Assembly (NCBI GenBank): GCA_963674975.1
Contig: OY771913.1
Coordinates: 372,001 to 436,000 of the forward strand
From: UBA4781 sp963674975
GTDB lineage: Bacteria > Chloroflexota > Anaerolineae > Anaerolineales > Anaerolineaceae
Reading direction: 5' to 3'
Length of the DNA: 64,000 nt
The notes under the pieces are model-generated. The model made no database searches. It worked only from the letters and a program-made list of their open reading frames with translations, and was not told the DNA's origin. Made by a program: the position numbers and the translations under genes. The number at the start of each line of letters is the position of its first letter. Within the stretch, counting starts at the first letter, position 1. Positions 19,551 through 26,589 of this stretch are shown here, in pieces.

Positions 19551-19588
19551 TTGATTTTGAGTATAGCGCAAATGGTTTGCCTATGCAA
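19551..19588 (-). promoter_or_regulatory. Sigma-70-type promoter of the rpoN operon, near-leaderless
   Basis: The minus strand carries TTGCAT (19588-19583), a 17-bp spacer and TATACT (19565-19560). Only 9 nt separate the -10 from the ATG at 19550, so transcription would begin 0-4 nt before the start codon. There is no Shine-Dalgarno. The operon is therefore probably read by the housekeeping sigma factor and translated from a leaderless message. Confidence 0.65.
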
Positions 19589-19625
19589 TATTTATACCAA
19601 CCTATTCGATGATAAAATTCCCGCA

Positions 19626-20972
19626 ATGGAACCGCGTTTGGTGATTGTAGGTGGTGGATTAGCCGGATGTGAAGCAGCCTGGCAGGCTGCCAACCGTGGT
19701 ATTTCTGTGCTTCTTTATGAAATGCGACCGCAAAAGATGACCGAAGCTCACCAAACCGATCTGTTGGGGGAACTGGTATGCTCCAATTCTCTTGGCTCTA
19801 CCCTGACAAACAATGGAAGCGGACTGCTGTTTCATGAGATGAAAGCATTTCATTCTCTAATCTGCAAGGTCGCGGAGGAAACAGCCGTTCCAGCCGGCAC
19901 AGCGCTGGCAGTCGATCGCACCCTATTTGCCCAGAAGTTAACCAATACAATGGAAAACCATCCCGGCATCCAGATCGTCCGCGAAGAGATCACCACCCTC
20001 CCTGATTCCCCCTGCATCGTTGCAACGGGTCCTCTTACCTCCCCTTCATTGATCGCTGCGCTTCAAGATTTTCATGGAGAAAAGAACCTTTTTTTTTATG
20101 ATGCCATTGCCCCAATTATCGAATCAGATTCTATTGATATGGATATTGCTTTTCGCGCTTCACGCTATGGAAAAGAAGAATTTGGCAGGGGAGATTATAT
20201 CAACTGTCCCCTTGATAAAGAGACCTACGAAGCTTTTGTTGACCAGTTGATTCATGCACAGCAGATCAAGCTGAAATCTTTTGAGCAGGATATTCAAAAT
20301 GGTGTAAAGACCGGTCACAGTCACTTTTTTGAAGCCTGCCTGCCGGTAGAAGTCCTCGCTCGCCGCGGAATCAATTCCCTGGCTTATGGTCCGCTCCGAC
20401 CAGTCGGTCTGCGCAGATCCTACCAGGGAGACCCGCCTTATGCAGTGGTACAGCTGCGTCAGGATAATCTGAACAATACATCCTACAATATGGTCGGTTT
20501 TCAAACCAACCTTACCTATGCCGAGCAGAAACGTGTTTTCAGGATGATCCCGGGGTTGGAAAACGCCGAATTTGTGCGCTTGGGGCAGATGCACCGCAAT
20601 ACCTTTTTCTACGCTCCCTCTCTGATAAATCAAGACCTGCGGTCAATCGAGCGAAAAGACCTTTTCTTCGCAGGTCAATTGATCGGTGTGGAAGGATACC
20701 TGGGAAATGCCGTCAGTGGGCTGGTGGCGGGCATCAACGCCGCCAGATTTCTTCAAGATAAGCCTCTGTTGACATTCCCCAGAGAGACAATGATCGGAGC
20801 ACTCTGCTTCTATATTTCCCACTCCGATAAAGAATGCTTCCAACCCATGAAAGCCAACTTTGGTCTCTTCCCACCGCTTACGCCTCCCATAAAGAATAAG
20901 GGAGAACGTAAGATCGCAAATGCAGAGCGTGCTCTGAAGACCATCCGGATCCTTGCCGGTAAGGAAGACTAA
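19626..20972 (+). CDS. trmFO: Methylenetetrahydrofolate-tRNA (uracil-5)-methyltransferase TrmFO
   Basis: TrmFO is a folate- and FAD-dependent enzyme that methylates U54 of tRNA. It starts with an FAD-binding GGGLAGCEAAW motif (residues 9-19) and keeps LLGELVCSNSLGS, GPLRPVGL and GQLIGVEGYLGNA, all family signatures. The start at 19626 gives 448 residues, the usual length; longer in-frame starts would run into the divergent rpoN promoter. A TAAAAT box (19613-19618) only 7 nt before the ATG suggests a leaderless message. Its stop overlaps the next start (TAATG at 20970-20974). Confidence 0.94.
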   Translation: MEPRLVIVGGGLAGCEAAWQAANRGISVLLYEMRPQKMTEAHQTDLLGELVCSNSLGSTLTNNGSGLLFHEMKAFHSLICKVAEETAVPAGTALAVDRTLFAQKLTNTMENHPGIQIVREEITTLPDSPCIVATGPLTSPSLIAALQDFHGEKNLFFYDAIAPIIESDSIDMDIAFRASRYGKEEFGRGDYINCPLDKETYEAFVDQLIHAQQIKLKSFEQDIQNGVKTGHSHFFEACLPVEVLARRGINSLAYGPLRPVGLRRSYQGDPPYAVVQLRQDNLNNTSYNMVGFQTNLTYAEQKRVFRMIPGLENAEFVRLGQMHRNTFFYAPSLINQDLRSIERKDLFFAGQLIGVEGYLGNAVSGLVAGINAARFLQDKPLLTFPRETMIGALCFYISHSDKECFQPMKANFGLFPPLTPPIKNKGERKIANAERALKTIRILAGKED

Positions 20973-21862
20973 TGCGCAGAAATAAATTCATCCTTTTATT
21001 TATCCTCCTTCTTACCCTTCTCTCCGCTTGTACGCAGCCGAACGAGGAAGATGTAATTTCCAATGAAGAGAACGTTTTTTCAGGAGAACGGTCGCTCCAA
21101 CACATTCAGACTTTATTAGATTGCGGTGTGCGTATTCCGGGCAGCGCTGGCAGGGAAAATGCGGCTGCTTACATCGAAACGACTTTACAGCAAAATGGCT
21201 GGAAAGTTGAAATGCAGGATTTTGAATTTGATGAAGTCCCTTTGCAAAACATTATTGCGAAAAAAGGAGATGGAGAGAATCTCATTATCCTTGGAACGCA
21301 TTACGATACCCGCGCTGTTTCCGACCAGGAAGATGATCCGGAGAAGCAAGCTGAACCGGTACCGGGCGCCAATGATGGAAGTTCAGGAACTGCCATTCTC
21401 CTTGAATTAAGCCGCGTTCTAACTATTCCACAGGATGCACAATTATGGCTTGTATTTTTTGATGGAGAAGATCAGGGTCATTTAAATAATTGGAACTGGA
21501 GCATCGGTGCCGATTACTTCGTGCATCAGCTGCAAATCACGCCCGATAAAGCGATTGTTATCGATATGGTTGGTGATGAGGACTTGAATATTTATCAGGA
21601 GAAGAATTCTGATACGGATCTGGTCGATGAGATCTGGAATGCAGCGGCAGACCTTGATTACCAGTCCTATTTCATCCCACAGTATAAATACACCATGATC
21701 GATGATCATCTGCCCTTTGTGAACGCGGGTTATTCAGCCGCTTTGGTGATCGATTTTGATTATCCCTACTGGCACACAACCGCTGATACACTGGAGCATG
21801 TTTCCAGCCAGAGCCTGCAGATCGTGGGGGATGTGATCATGAAATGGGTTGAAGAACAATAA
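20972..21862 (+). CDS. M28 family lipoprotein peptidase / glutaminyl-peptide cyclotransferase-like
   Basis: A 296-residue exported lipoprotein: an N-terminal hydrophobic stretch ends in LLSAC, with Cys20 as the lipidated residue. The M28 zinc-site residues are His110 (GTHYDTR), Asp135 (GANDGSSG), Glu166 (DGEDQG), Asp198 and His268 (YWHTTADT). The DDHLPF segment near 244 resembles glutaminyl cyclotransferases, so either an aminopeptidase or a cyclase is possible. It overlaps trmFO by one base and is probably cotranscribed with it, without an obvious functional link. Confidence 0.85.
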   Translation: MRRNKFILLFILLLTLLSACTQPNEEDVISNEENVFSGERSLQHIQTLLDCGVRIPGSAGRENAAAYIETTLQQNGWKVEMQDFEFDEVPLQNIIAKKGDGENLIILGTHYDTRAVSDQEDDPEKQAEPVPGANDGSSGTAILLELSRVLTIPQDAQLWLVFFDGEDQGHLNNWNWSIGADYFVHQLQITPDKAIVIDMVGDEDLNIYQEKNSDTDLVDEIWNAAADLDYQSYFIPQYKYTMIDDHLPFVNAGYSAALVIDFDYPYWHTTADTLEHVSSQSLQIVGDVIMKWVEEQ

Positions 21863-21942
21863 CTAGCTTCTCCCCTATGCGAAGCATGAGGAAGATCGAG
21901 AGGGAATATTATATTAGCCCTATTTATGCAAATTTAAATTTA

Positions 21943-22605
21943 CTATAGAGGATAAGCCAGGATGAACAACCGTCCCCAGGTATCGATCGAATTGCGCTCG
22001 ATGCAGGTCTGCAGTGTAAGATGTGGATCACCGGTATACATTTGATAGAAAACTTCTGCCGCCGAGTAAGTTTCACCGGTCTCAAGATCGACAAAACTAC
22101 TGGTTGCTGAATTGGGAGAAAGCGCCTGGTATTGATAGACTTCTTTCACCTGATACTGTGAAATCGTTCCATCCCCATAGATCACACTGATGATCTTTCC
22201 ATCTGCTACGTCAAAGAAATATTGACCGGCCGCCGTATTATGTGCTAGCAGTCCGATGGTGTTATATTTTCTTGCCAGACTGAACTGTGTTACCGTTTCA
22301 TTTTCAGAGGAAACATATCCGGCATTGTTGGAGGGCTGCTGAACAACCTTTAATGCAAAAACACTGTCGGTATATACTCCCCGAATGCTGTCGCTTTGAC
22401 CATCTACAATATTGGAAATAAATTGATCGATGCTGACCAGGTCCGGCTGGACACTCGTAAGATCAAAATTGTGTGTATTTATTTCAGTCTGTGTAGTTGA
22501 AAAACCAGATACAGGTATGATCGCACTGCTGGCGTTATTAATAAAAATACAACCCGCTGCAATCAAGATGATCTGGATCAATTTTTTTACTGACTTCGCT
22601 CTCAT
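21943..22605 (-). CDS. Exported sortase-like protein under c-di-GMP riboswitch control
   Basis: A 220-residue protein with a signal peptide or N-terminal anchor at about residues 5-28. The C-terminal half carries a sortase-type arrangement: His122 in TIGLLAHNTA, Cys201 in LTLQTC and Arg212 in WGRLFI. TLxTC plus a following Arg is the classic sortase signature, and the strand GKIISVIYGDGTISQYQV also fits. The chosen ATG at 22605 has an AAGGAA Shine-Dalgarno; an upstream start at 22647 would fall inside the riboswitch leader. No substrate with a sorting signal or LPXTG is seen nearby. The sortase call is from motifs; the domain is divergent. Confidence 0.7.
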   Translation of the reverse strand: MRAKSVKKLIQIILIAAGCIFINNASSAIIPVSGFSTTQTEINTHNFDLTSVQPDLVSIDQFISNIVDGQSDSIRGVYTDSVFALKVVQQPSNNAGYVSSENETVTQFSLARKYNTIGLLAHNTAAGQYFFDVADGKIISVIYGDGTISQYQVKEVYQYQALSPNSATSSFVDLETGETYSAAEVFYQMYTGDPHLTLQTCIERNSIDTWGRLFILAYPL

Positions 22606-22617
22606 CAAAAATTCCTT

Positions 22618-22749
22618 TTCGATAAGAGCGCTGGAAAAACTGATCAAATGCAGCTGGTCTCGTTTTCGGTAGTCTGGCGATCATAGCGGTTTACGCTTTA
22701 GATCCATAACTTTGCGTCCTCAGTTTTCACCGAGTTTGCTCTTATCGAA
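22618..22749 (-). promoter_or_regulatory. Candidate riboswitch expression platform
   Basis: A perfect 12-bp inverted repeat links 22738-22749 (RNA 5' arm UUCGAUAAGAGC) with 22618-22629 (RNA 3' arm GCUCUUAUCGAA). The 5' arm overlaps the P1 strand of the proximal aptamer. The 3' arm abuts the AAGGAA ribosome-binding site (22612-22617). Aptamer folding and this helix should exclude each other, which would give translational control by c-di-GMP. Confidence 0.55.
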
Positions 22750-22752
22750 CGA
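22660..22752 (-). ncRNA. c-di-GMP-I (GEMM) riboswitch, proximal copy
   Basis: Read on the minus strand, the element has the GEMM core: a GNRA-type hairpin (CTCGGTGAAAACTGAG), then GACGCAAAGTTATGGATCTAA, a variable hairpin (AGCGTAAACCGCT) and ATGATCGCCAGACTACCG. An outer stem TCGTTCG/CGAAAACGA closes it. It lies about 55 nt upstream of the sortase-like start codon. Its 5' strand also belongs to a 12-bp inverted repeat that reaches the Shine-Dalgarno (listed separately). Confidence 0.9.
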
Positions 22753-22768
22753 TCTCTTCCACGAAAAT

Positions 22769-22784
22769 CTGTGTTTTCACACAG
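22769..22784 (-). other. Small hairpin between the tandem riboswitches
   Basis: RNA CUGUGU-GAAA-ACACAG forms a 6-bp stem with a GNRA loop between the two aptamers. The tail AUUUUCG is too poor in U to call it a terminator; it may be a spacer or folding insulator. Confidence 0.45.
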
Positions 22785-22810
22785 TGCTCAGTCTTTTTAA
22801 TAAATAAAAA

Positions 22811-22904
22811 AAGACTTCGGCAGCCTGGCGATCATGGCGTTTTCACGCTTTAGACCCATAGTTTTGCGCCCCCGGCTTTCGCCGGGTTAACCTTTTCGTG
22901 TCTT
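22811..22904 (-). ncRNA. c-di-GMP-I (GEMM) riboswitch, distal copy
   Basis: On the minus strand: P1 arms AAGAC/GTCTT, a CCCGGCGAAAGCCGGG hairpin with a GAAA loop, GGCGCAAAACTATGGGTCTAA, an AGCGTGAAAACGCC hairpin and ATGATCGCCAGGCTGCCG. Nearly every conserved GEMM position is present. It is the first of two tandem aptamers in one leader, separated by about 58 nt. A possible -10 (TAGAAT, about 22937-22932) lies about 28 nt upstream of it. Confidence 0.92.
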
Positions 22905-22995
22905 ACTTTTTCAATGTTCTAGTAAAATTCTATCATAAATCTCCATAGAAAGAATCCTTCTTCTATTAGAGAAAAATCAGAAATCAGGTCATTTT

Positions 22996-24315
22996 ATGCC
23001 AAAAAATTCTCCCTATGAGACCACTCCACCGCTTGAAAAAGCAATTCTTGTCGGTGTAGAAATTCAAGATGGTAAATCTCTGCTTTCCATGGAAAGCTCA
23101 CTTGATGAATTAGCCCTTCTAACCGAAACCGCCGGAGCAGAAGTGGTTGGAGAATTAACGCAAAAAATCGCGAGACCGAATCCCTCCACTTATATCGGTT
23201 CAGGGAAAGTTAGCGAATTAAAAGAACTGGTTTCCGCATTCAATGCAGAACTTGTTATCTTTGACGATGAATTGAATCCGCGCAACTTCCGTGAGCTGGA
23301 AGAACAGCTTCCCACCGGAACCAAGGTGCTCGATCGCACCGGTCTGATCCTTGATATTTTTGCACAGCATGCCAATACCAGCGAAGGGAAACTGCAGGTT
23401 CAACTTGCGCAGTATGAATACCTCTACCCCCGTTTGACCCGCGCCTGGACGCACCTGGTTCGCCAGGCAGGCGGCGGCGGTGGTCGTGCCGGCAGCGTTG
23501 GCGGAGTTGGGCTGCGCGGTCCCGGTGAAACCCAGCTTGAAGTTGACCGACGCAAGATCCGCTCACAGATCAGTCTATTAAAAAAGGAAATAGAAAAAGT
23601 CCAAAGCCACCGCCAGCAATCTCGCTCAAAAAGAAGGAAATCAAATGTACCTCTGGTAGCTCTTGTTGGCTATACGAATGCTGGAAAATCCACCCTGTTG
23701 AACCGGCTGACCAAAGCTAACGTGTATGTGGCAGATAAACTCTTCGCCACGCTGGATCCCACTACCCGCCAGTTATGGCTGGCAGAGGGAAAACAGATCC
23801 TTCTCACCGATACCGTTGGATTCATCCAGAAGCTGCCCCATCAGTTGGTCGCCGCGTTTCGCGCCACCCTGGAAGATATCGTAGAAGCAGACCTCCTGCT
23901 GCATGTTGTGGATATTTCGAATCTGGATGCCGCCGCTCAGTGGCAGGCAGTTCTTCAAACACTGACCGAGATAAAGGCAGAAGATATCCCCATGTTAACC
24001 GTTCTGAATAAGGTTGATAGGATCACTGATTCCAGTGAGATCAATAGAGATTTTCCCCAGTTTCAAAATGCCGTGCAGGTGTCAGCCAAAACAGGGCAAG
24101 GCATGGAGAATTTACAGAAGCAGTTAAATGAATTCTTGTACAAAACGATGATCGAAATCTCTGTGAAAATCCCTTACCAGCAAATGAACCTTGTCAATCT
24201 ATTTCACCAATCCGGGATCGTTATTCAAGCAACTCACGAGATCGATTACTCCATTATTCACGGAAAAATACCAACTCGCCTTTATAAACTTTATACACCC
24301 TATAAATATGAATAA
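22996..24315 (+). CDS. hflX: GTPase HflX, ribosome-splitting factor
   Basis: HflX is a GTPase that binds and splits stalled 70S or 50S complexes, often under stress. The 439-residue protein has the N-terminal nucleotide-binding-like domain (RPNPSTYIGSGKV), the glycine-rich linker (RQAGGGGGRAGSVGGVGLRG), a coiled-coil stretch rich in Lys/Arg (about residues 190-215), and the G domain with GYTNAGKSTLLN (G1), DPTTR (G2), DTVGFIQKLPHQL (G3) and NKVD (G4). No strong Shine-Dalgarno is visible. It is a single gene, divergent from the riboswitch leader. Confidence 0.95.
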   Translation: MPKNSPYETTPPLEKAILVGVEIQDGKSLLSMESSLDELALLTETAGAEVVGELTQKIARPNPSTYIGSGKVSELKELVSAFNAELVIFDDELNPRNFRELEEQLPTGTKVLDRTGLILDIFAQHANTSEGKLQVQLAQYEYLYPRLTRAWTHLVRQAGGGGGRAGSVGGVGLRGPGETQLEVDRRKIRSQISLLKKEIEKVQSHRQQSRSKRRKSNVPLVALVGYTNAGKSTLLNRLTKANVYVADKLFATLDPTTRQLWLAEGKQILLTDTVGFIQKLPHQLVAAFRATLEDIVEADLLLHVVDISNLDAAAQWQAVLQTLTEIKAEDIPMLTVLNKVDRITDSSEINRDFPQFQNAVQVSAKTGQGMENLQKQLNEFLYKTMIEISVKIPYQQMNLVNLFHQSGIVIQATHEIDYSIIHGKIPTRLYKLYTPYKYE

Positions 24316-24319
24316 AAAA

Positions 24320-24347
24320 AGCGCTGAATGATTCAGCGCTTGATTGG
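24320..24347 (-). terminator. Intrinsic terminator of rpmF
   Basis: A perfect AGCGCTGAAT/ATTCAGCGCT stem (24320-24340) is followed on the minus strand by a run of seven T (24313-24319 as A on the plus strand). It lies between the convergent hflX and rpmF and mainly terminates rpmF. Confidence 0.85.
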
Positions 24348-24360
24348 TAGTTAAAAAGGA

Positions 24361-24546
24361 TTAGTCATTTTCGACTTTTATAATTTCACGCCCTTTATAA
24401 AAACCACAACTTGGGCACACGGTATGCGGCAATCGCATTTCTCCACAGTTGCTGCATTTCACCAGTTTTTTTACTTCCAGCGCATCATGTGCTCTACGGC
24501 GATCTCTGCGCCCTTTTGATAACTTCCGTTTTGGAAGAGGAGTCAT
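24361..24546 (-). CDS. rpmF: 50S ribosomal protein L32 (zinc-binding form)
   Basis: A 61-residue basic protein. The N-terminal PLPKRKLSKGRRDRRRAH segment is the rRNA-binding arm, and the C-terminal CSNCGEMRLPHTVCPSCG (CX2C-X9-CX2C) is the zinc ribbon found in the C+ form of L32. A GGAGG ribosome-binding site precedes the ATG. In many bacteria rpmF is cotranscribed with plsX; here the two are adjacent but divergent, about 200 bp apart. Confidence 0.95.
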   Translation of the reverse strand: MTPLPKRKLSKGRRDRRRAHDALEVKKLVKCSNCGEMRLPHTVCPSCGFYKGREIIKVEND

Positions 24547-24743
24547 CTTTTACCTCCAATAATATTCATAAAGCGACCCACTATTATAAGCATAAGCCTC
24601 TATTTATGTCAAGAAAAAGTTTCGATCAATCAAGATGCTAACTTTCTTTCCAGTGCTGTGTTTATTGTATATAAGAGATTCGGTTTAGTATATTATAATT
24701 TTCAGGACAACTAAATCCGATGGTACAGAACCAGGAGAAAAAG

Positions 24744-25739
24744 ATGGCAATTATATTAGATGCGATGGGAAGTGATAATTATCCCCACCCCGAAATAGAA
24801 GCCGCTGTAAAATTCACCACCGAAAAGCAAGAAAAGTTGTTCCTTGTAGGTCATAAAGACATCATTTTCAAAGAATTAGAAAAATATCAATATAATAAAG
24901 AACTCATTGAAATTATTCATGCACCAGAAATCGTTGAAATGTGGGATAAACCGGTCGAATCAGCACGTTCAAAGCCTAACAATTCAATGGCTGTTGGCAT
25001 CAACCAGTTGAAACAGCAAAAGAACAGTGCGTTTGTAACTGCCGGCAACACCGGCGGCGCCATGTTCAACGCCATCCGTACACTTGGAAGGATCAAAGGT
25101 GTAGATCGTCCTGCCCTCCCGGCTGTCCTTCCCACCGCTGGTGGGAAATGTGTGGCGGTGGATGTGGGGGTAAATGTAGATTGCAGACCGGAATTCCTTC
25201 TTCAATTCGCCCTTTTCGGCAGCACCTACGCCAAACTCATGCTGGGGATCAAGAAACCCAGGATCGGGCTGCTTTCCAACGGCGAAGAAGAGGGAAAAGG
25301 GAATGAGTTGGTAAAAGAAACCCATCAATTGTTGAAAGCCAGCAAATTGAATTTCGTTGGCAATGTCGAGGGGAAAGAGGTCTTCGGCGGTAAAGTCGAT
25401 GTTGTTGTCATGGATGGCTTTGTGGGAAATGTTTTCATAAAAACCAGCGAAGCTGTTGCGAAATTCATGTTTGAAACTTTGAAAACTGAATTATATTCTT
25501 CTACACGCAATAAGCTTGGTGCAGCCCTGGCAAAACCGGCATTTCGGAATCTCAAGAAATTGATGGACCCTGATGAGATCGGCGCAATGCCCCTTTTAGG
25601 TGTGGATGGACTGGTGCTGATCGGACATGGTCGCTCAAACAGCCGGGCTATCGAAAGCGCACTGCTGCAGGCGCAGCGTTCTATTGATGCAAATTTGTTG
25701 AAAGCTATGAAAACCGCCCTTGAGAGAGAAATCAAATAA
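24744..25739 (+). CDS. plsX: Phosphate acyltransferase PlsX
   Basis: PlsX converts acyl-ACP to acyl-phosphate for phosphatidic acid synthesis. The start MAIILDAMGSDNYPHPEIEA is the family signature. TAGNTGGAMF near residue 100 and VVMDGFVGNV near 225 are also typical. I choose the ATG at 24744 because an AGGAG site sits 7 nt upstream; an in-frame ATG at 24720 lacks one. That gives 331 residues. A TATAAT box lies at about 24693-24698. The next gene starts 12 nt after the stop. Confidence 0.95.
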   Translation: MAIILDAMGSDNYPHPEIEAAVKFTTEKQEKLFLVGHKDIIFKELEKYQYNKELIEIIHAPEIVEMWDKPVESARSKPNNSMAVGINQLKQQKNSAFVTAGNTGGAMFNAIRTLGRIKGVDRPALPAVLPTAGGKCVAVDVGVNVDCRPEFLLQFALFGSTYAKLMLGIKKPRIGLLSNGEEEGKGNELVKETHQLLKASKLNFVGNVEGKEVFGGKVDVVVMDGFVGNVFIKTSEAVAKFMFETLKTELYSSTRNKLGAALAKPAFRNLKKLMDPDEIGAMPLLGVDGLVLIGHGRSNSRAIESALLQAQRSIDANLLKAMKTALEREIK

Positions 25740-25751
25740 GAAGAGGATTCG

Positions 25752-26453
25752 ATGAAGATCATTCAGAATGATAAATTAATAAAAAGGAATTCAAAGATCA
25801 GCCAGTTCGTCCTTATCATCGCACTGGCTACACTGGCAGCAGGTATTTATTTTGCGCTCACAAAAAATACAGCTGAGGAAATTGGGTGGGCATATTTATT
25901 CCTGGTTCCATCTTTTTTCCTTGTTCAAATTTCTTCCAGCATGGGAAACCGATGGAGCCGTTCTCCACGCCCCGATGAAGTGGTAGTGCAATCATTAAAA
26001 GGTCTCGATAACCAATATTCTTTATACATCTATACGACTGCTGTCCCCCACCTTCTGATCGGACCTGCTGGGATATGGGTCATTAAGACATACCCCCAAT
26101 CAGGGAAAATCTATGTGGATGAGAAAAAACATGTATTGAAACAAAAGGGCGGAGGGAATTTTTTCACAAAAGCTCTACTGTCTGAAGGGGTCGGTAATGT
26201 AGAACGCGAATCGAAAGACTTGATAAACCGGTTGGAAAAAGATCTGCAAAAAGCAGAAGTTACGAACCATCCTGAAATAAAAGCATTGAGTGTTTTTATT
26301 GATCCTAATGTTGAAGTTGATGTCCATAAATTCAATGAAGTTGTGATCACTTCTGCAAAATTAAAAGACTTTATACGCCGTACAGCAAAGCAGGTGAACT
26401 TGCCTGCATCCAAGTTTGAACCAGTAATCAGCAAATTACCTGCAGTAGACTAA
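25752..26453 (+). CDS. Membrane-anchored NERD-like protein of unknown function
   Basis: A 233-residue protein with two membrane helices (about 18-38 and 45-65) followed by a cytoplasmic domain. The segment LLIGPAGIWVIKTYPQSGKI resembles the core of NERD (nuclease-related) domains, but I do not see a clear catalytic D-ExK set. A GAGG ribosome-binding site precedes the ATG. It is coupled to plsX by a 12-nt gap and followed by a strong terminator. The nuclease connection is tentative. Confidence 0.6.
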   Translation: MKIIQNDKLIKRNSKISQFVLIIALATLAAGIYFALTKNTAEEIGWAYLFLVPSFFLVQISSSMGNRWSRSPRPDEVVVQSLKGLDNQYSLYIYTTAVPHLLIGPAGIWVIKTYPQSGKIYVDEKKHVLKQKGGGNFFTKALLSEGVGNVERESKDLINRLEKDLQKAEVTNHPEIKALSVFIDPNVEVDVHKFNEVVITSAKLKDFIRRTAKQVNLPASKFEPVISKLPAVD

Positions 26454-26461
26454 ATTCAACC

Positions 26462-26497
26462 AAAAAAAGAGGACCTATGAAAAGTCCTCTTTTTTTC
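26462..26497. terminator. Bidirectional terminator between the NERD-like gene and tRNA-His
   Basis: AGAGGAC and GTCCTCT form a 7-bp stem around a 9-nt loop, with seven A on the left and seven T on the right. It can end the plsX transcript on the plus strand and the hisS-tRNA-His transcript on the minus strand. Confidence 0.88.
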
Positions 26498-26499
26498 TG

Positions 26500-26572
26500 G
26501 GTGGCTGATGGGGGTCGAACCCACAACATCGTGATCCACAGTCACGCACTCTGCCATTGAGCTACAGCCACC
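26500..26572 (-). tRNA. tRNA-His (anticodon GTG)
   Basis: The minus strand folds as a cloverleaf: acceptor GTGGCTG/CAGCCAC, D arm with AGCTCAATGGCAGAGT, anticodon arm GTGACTGTGGATCAC with anticodon GTG, and T arm GTGGGTTCGACCCCC. The extra G-1 paired with C73, diagnostic for tRNA-His, is encoded (26572/26500). CCA is not fully encoded. It starts 17 nt after the hisS stop on the same strand. Confidence 0.96.
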
Positions 26573-26589
26573 ATGTGTCTTCGATTTTA

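Noticed and set aside
19550..19571. Longer rpoN product starting at TTG 19571
   Set aside because: The TTG lies within the -10/-35 region, has no Shine-Dalgarno, and the ATG at 19550 fits a leaderless message.
19568..19581. GG-N10-GC on the minus strand upstream of rpoN, resembling a sigma-54 -24/-12 site
   Set aside because: Only the GG and TTGC cores match and it overlaps a much better sigma-70 promoter (TTGCAT-17-TATACT). It would also place the start inside the coding region of the alternative TTG start.
22769..22784. Intrinsic terminator between the tandem riboswitches
   Set aside because: The hairpin is only 6 bp and its following U-run is short and interrupted; a translational mechanism is better supported by the helix at the ribosome-binding site.
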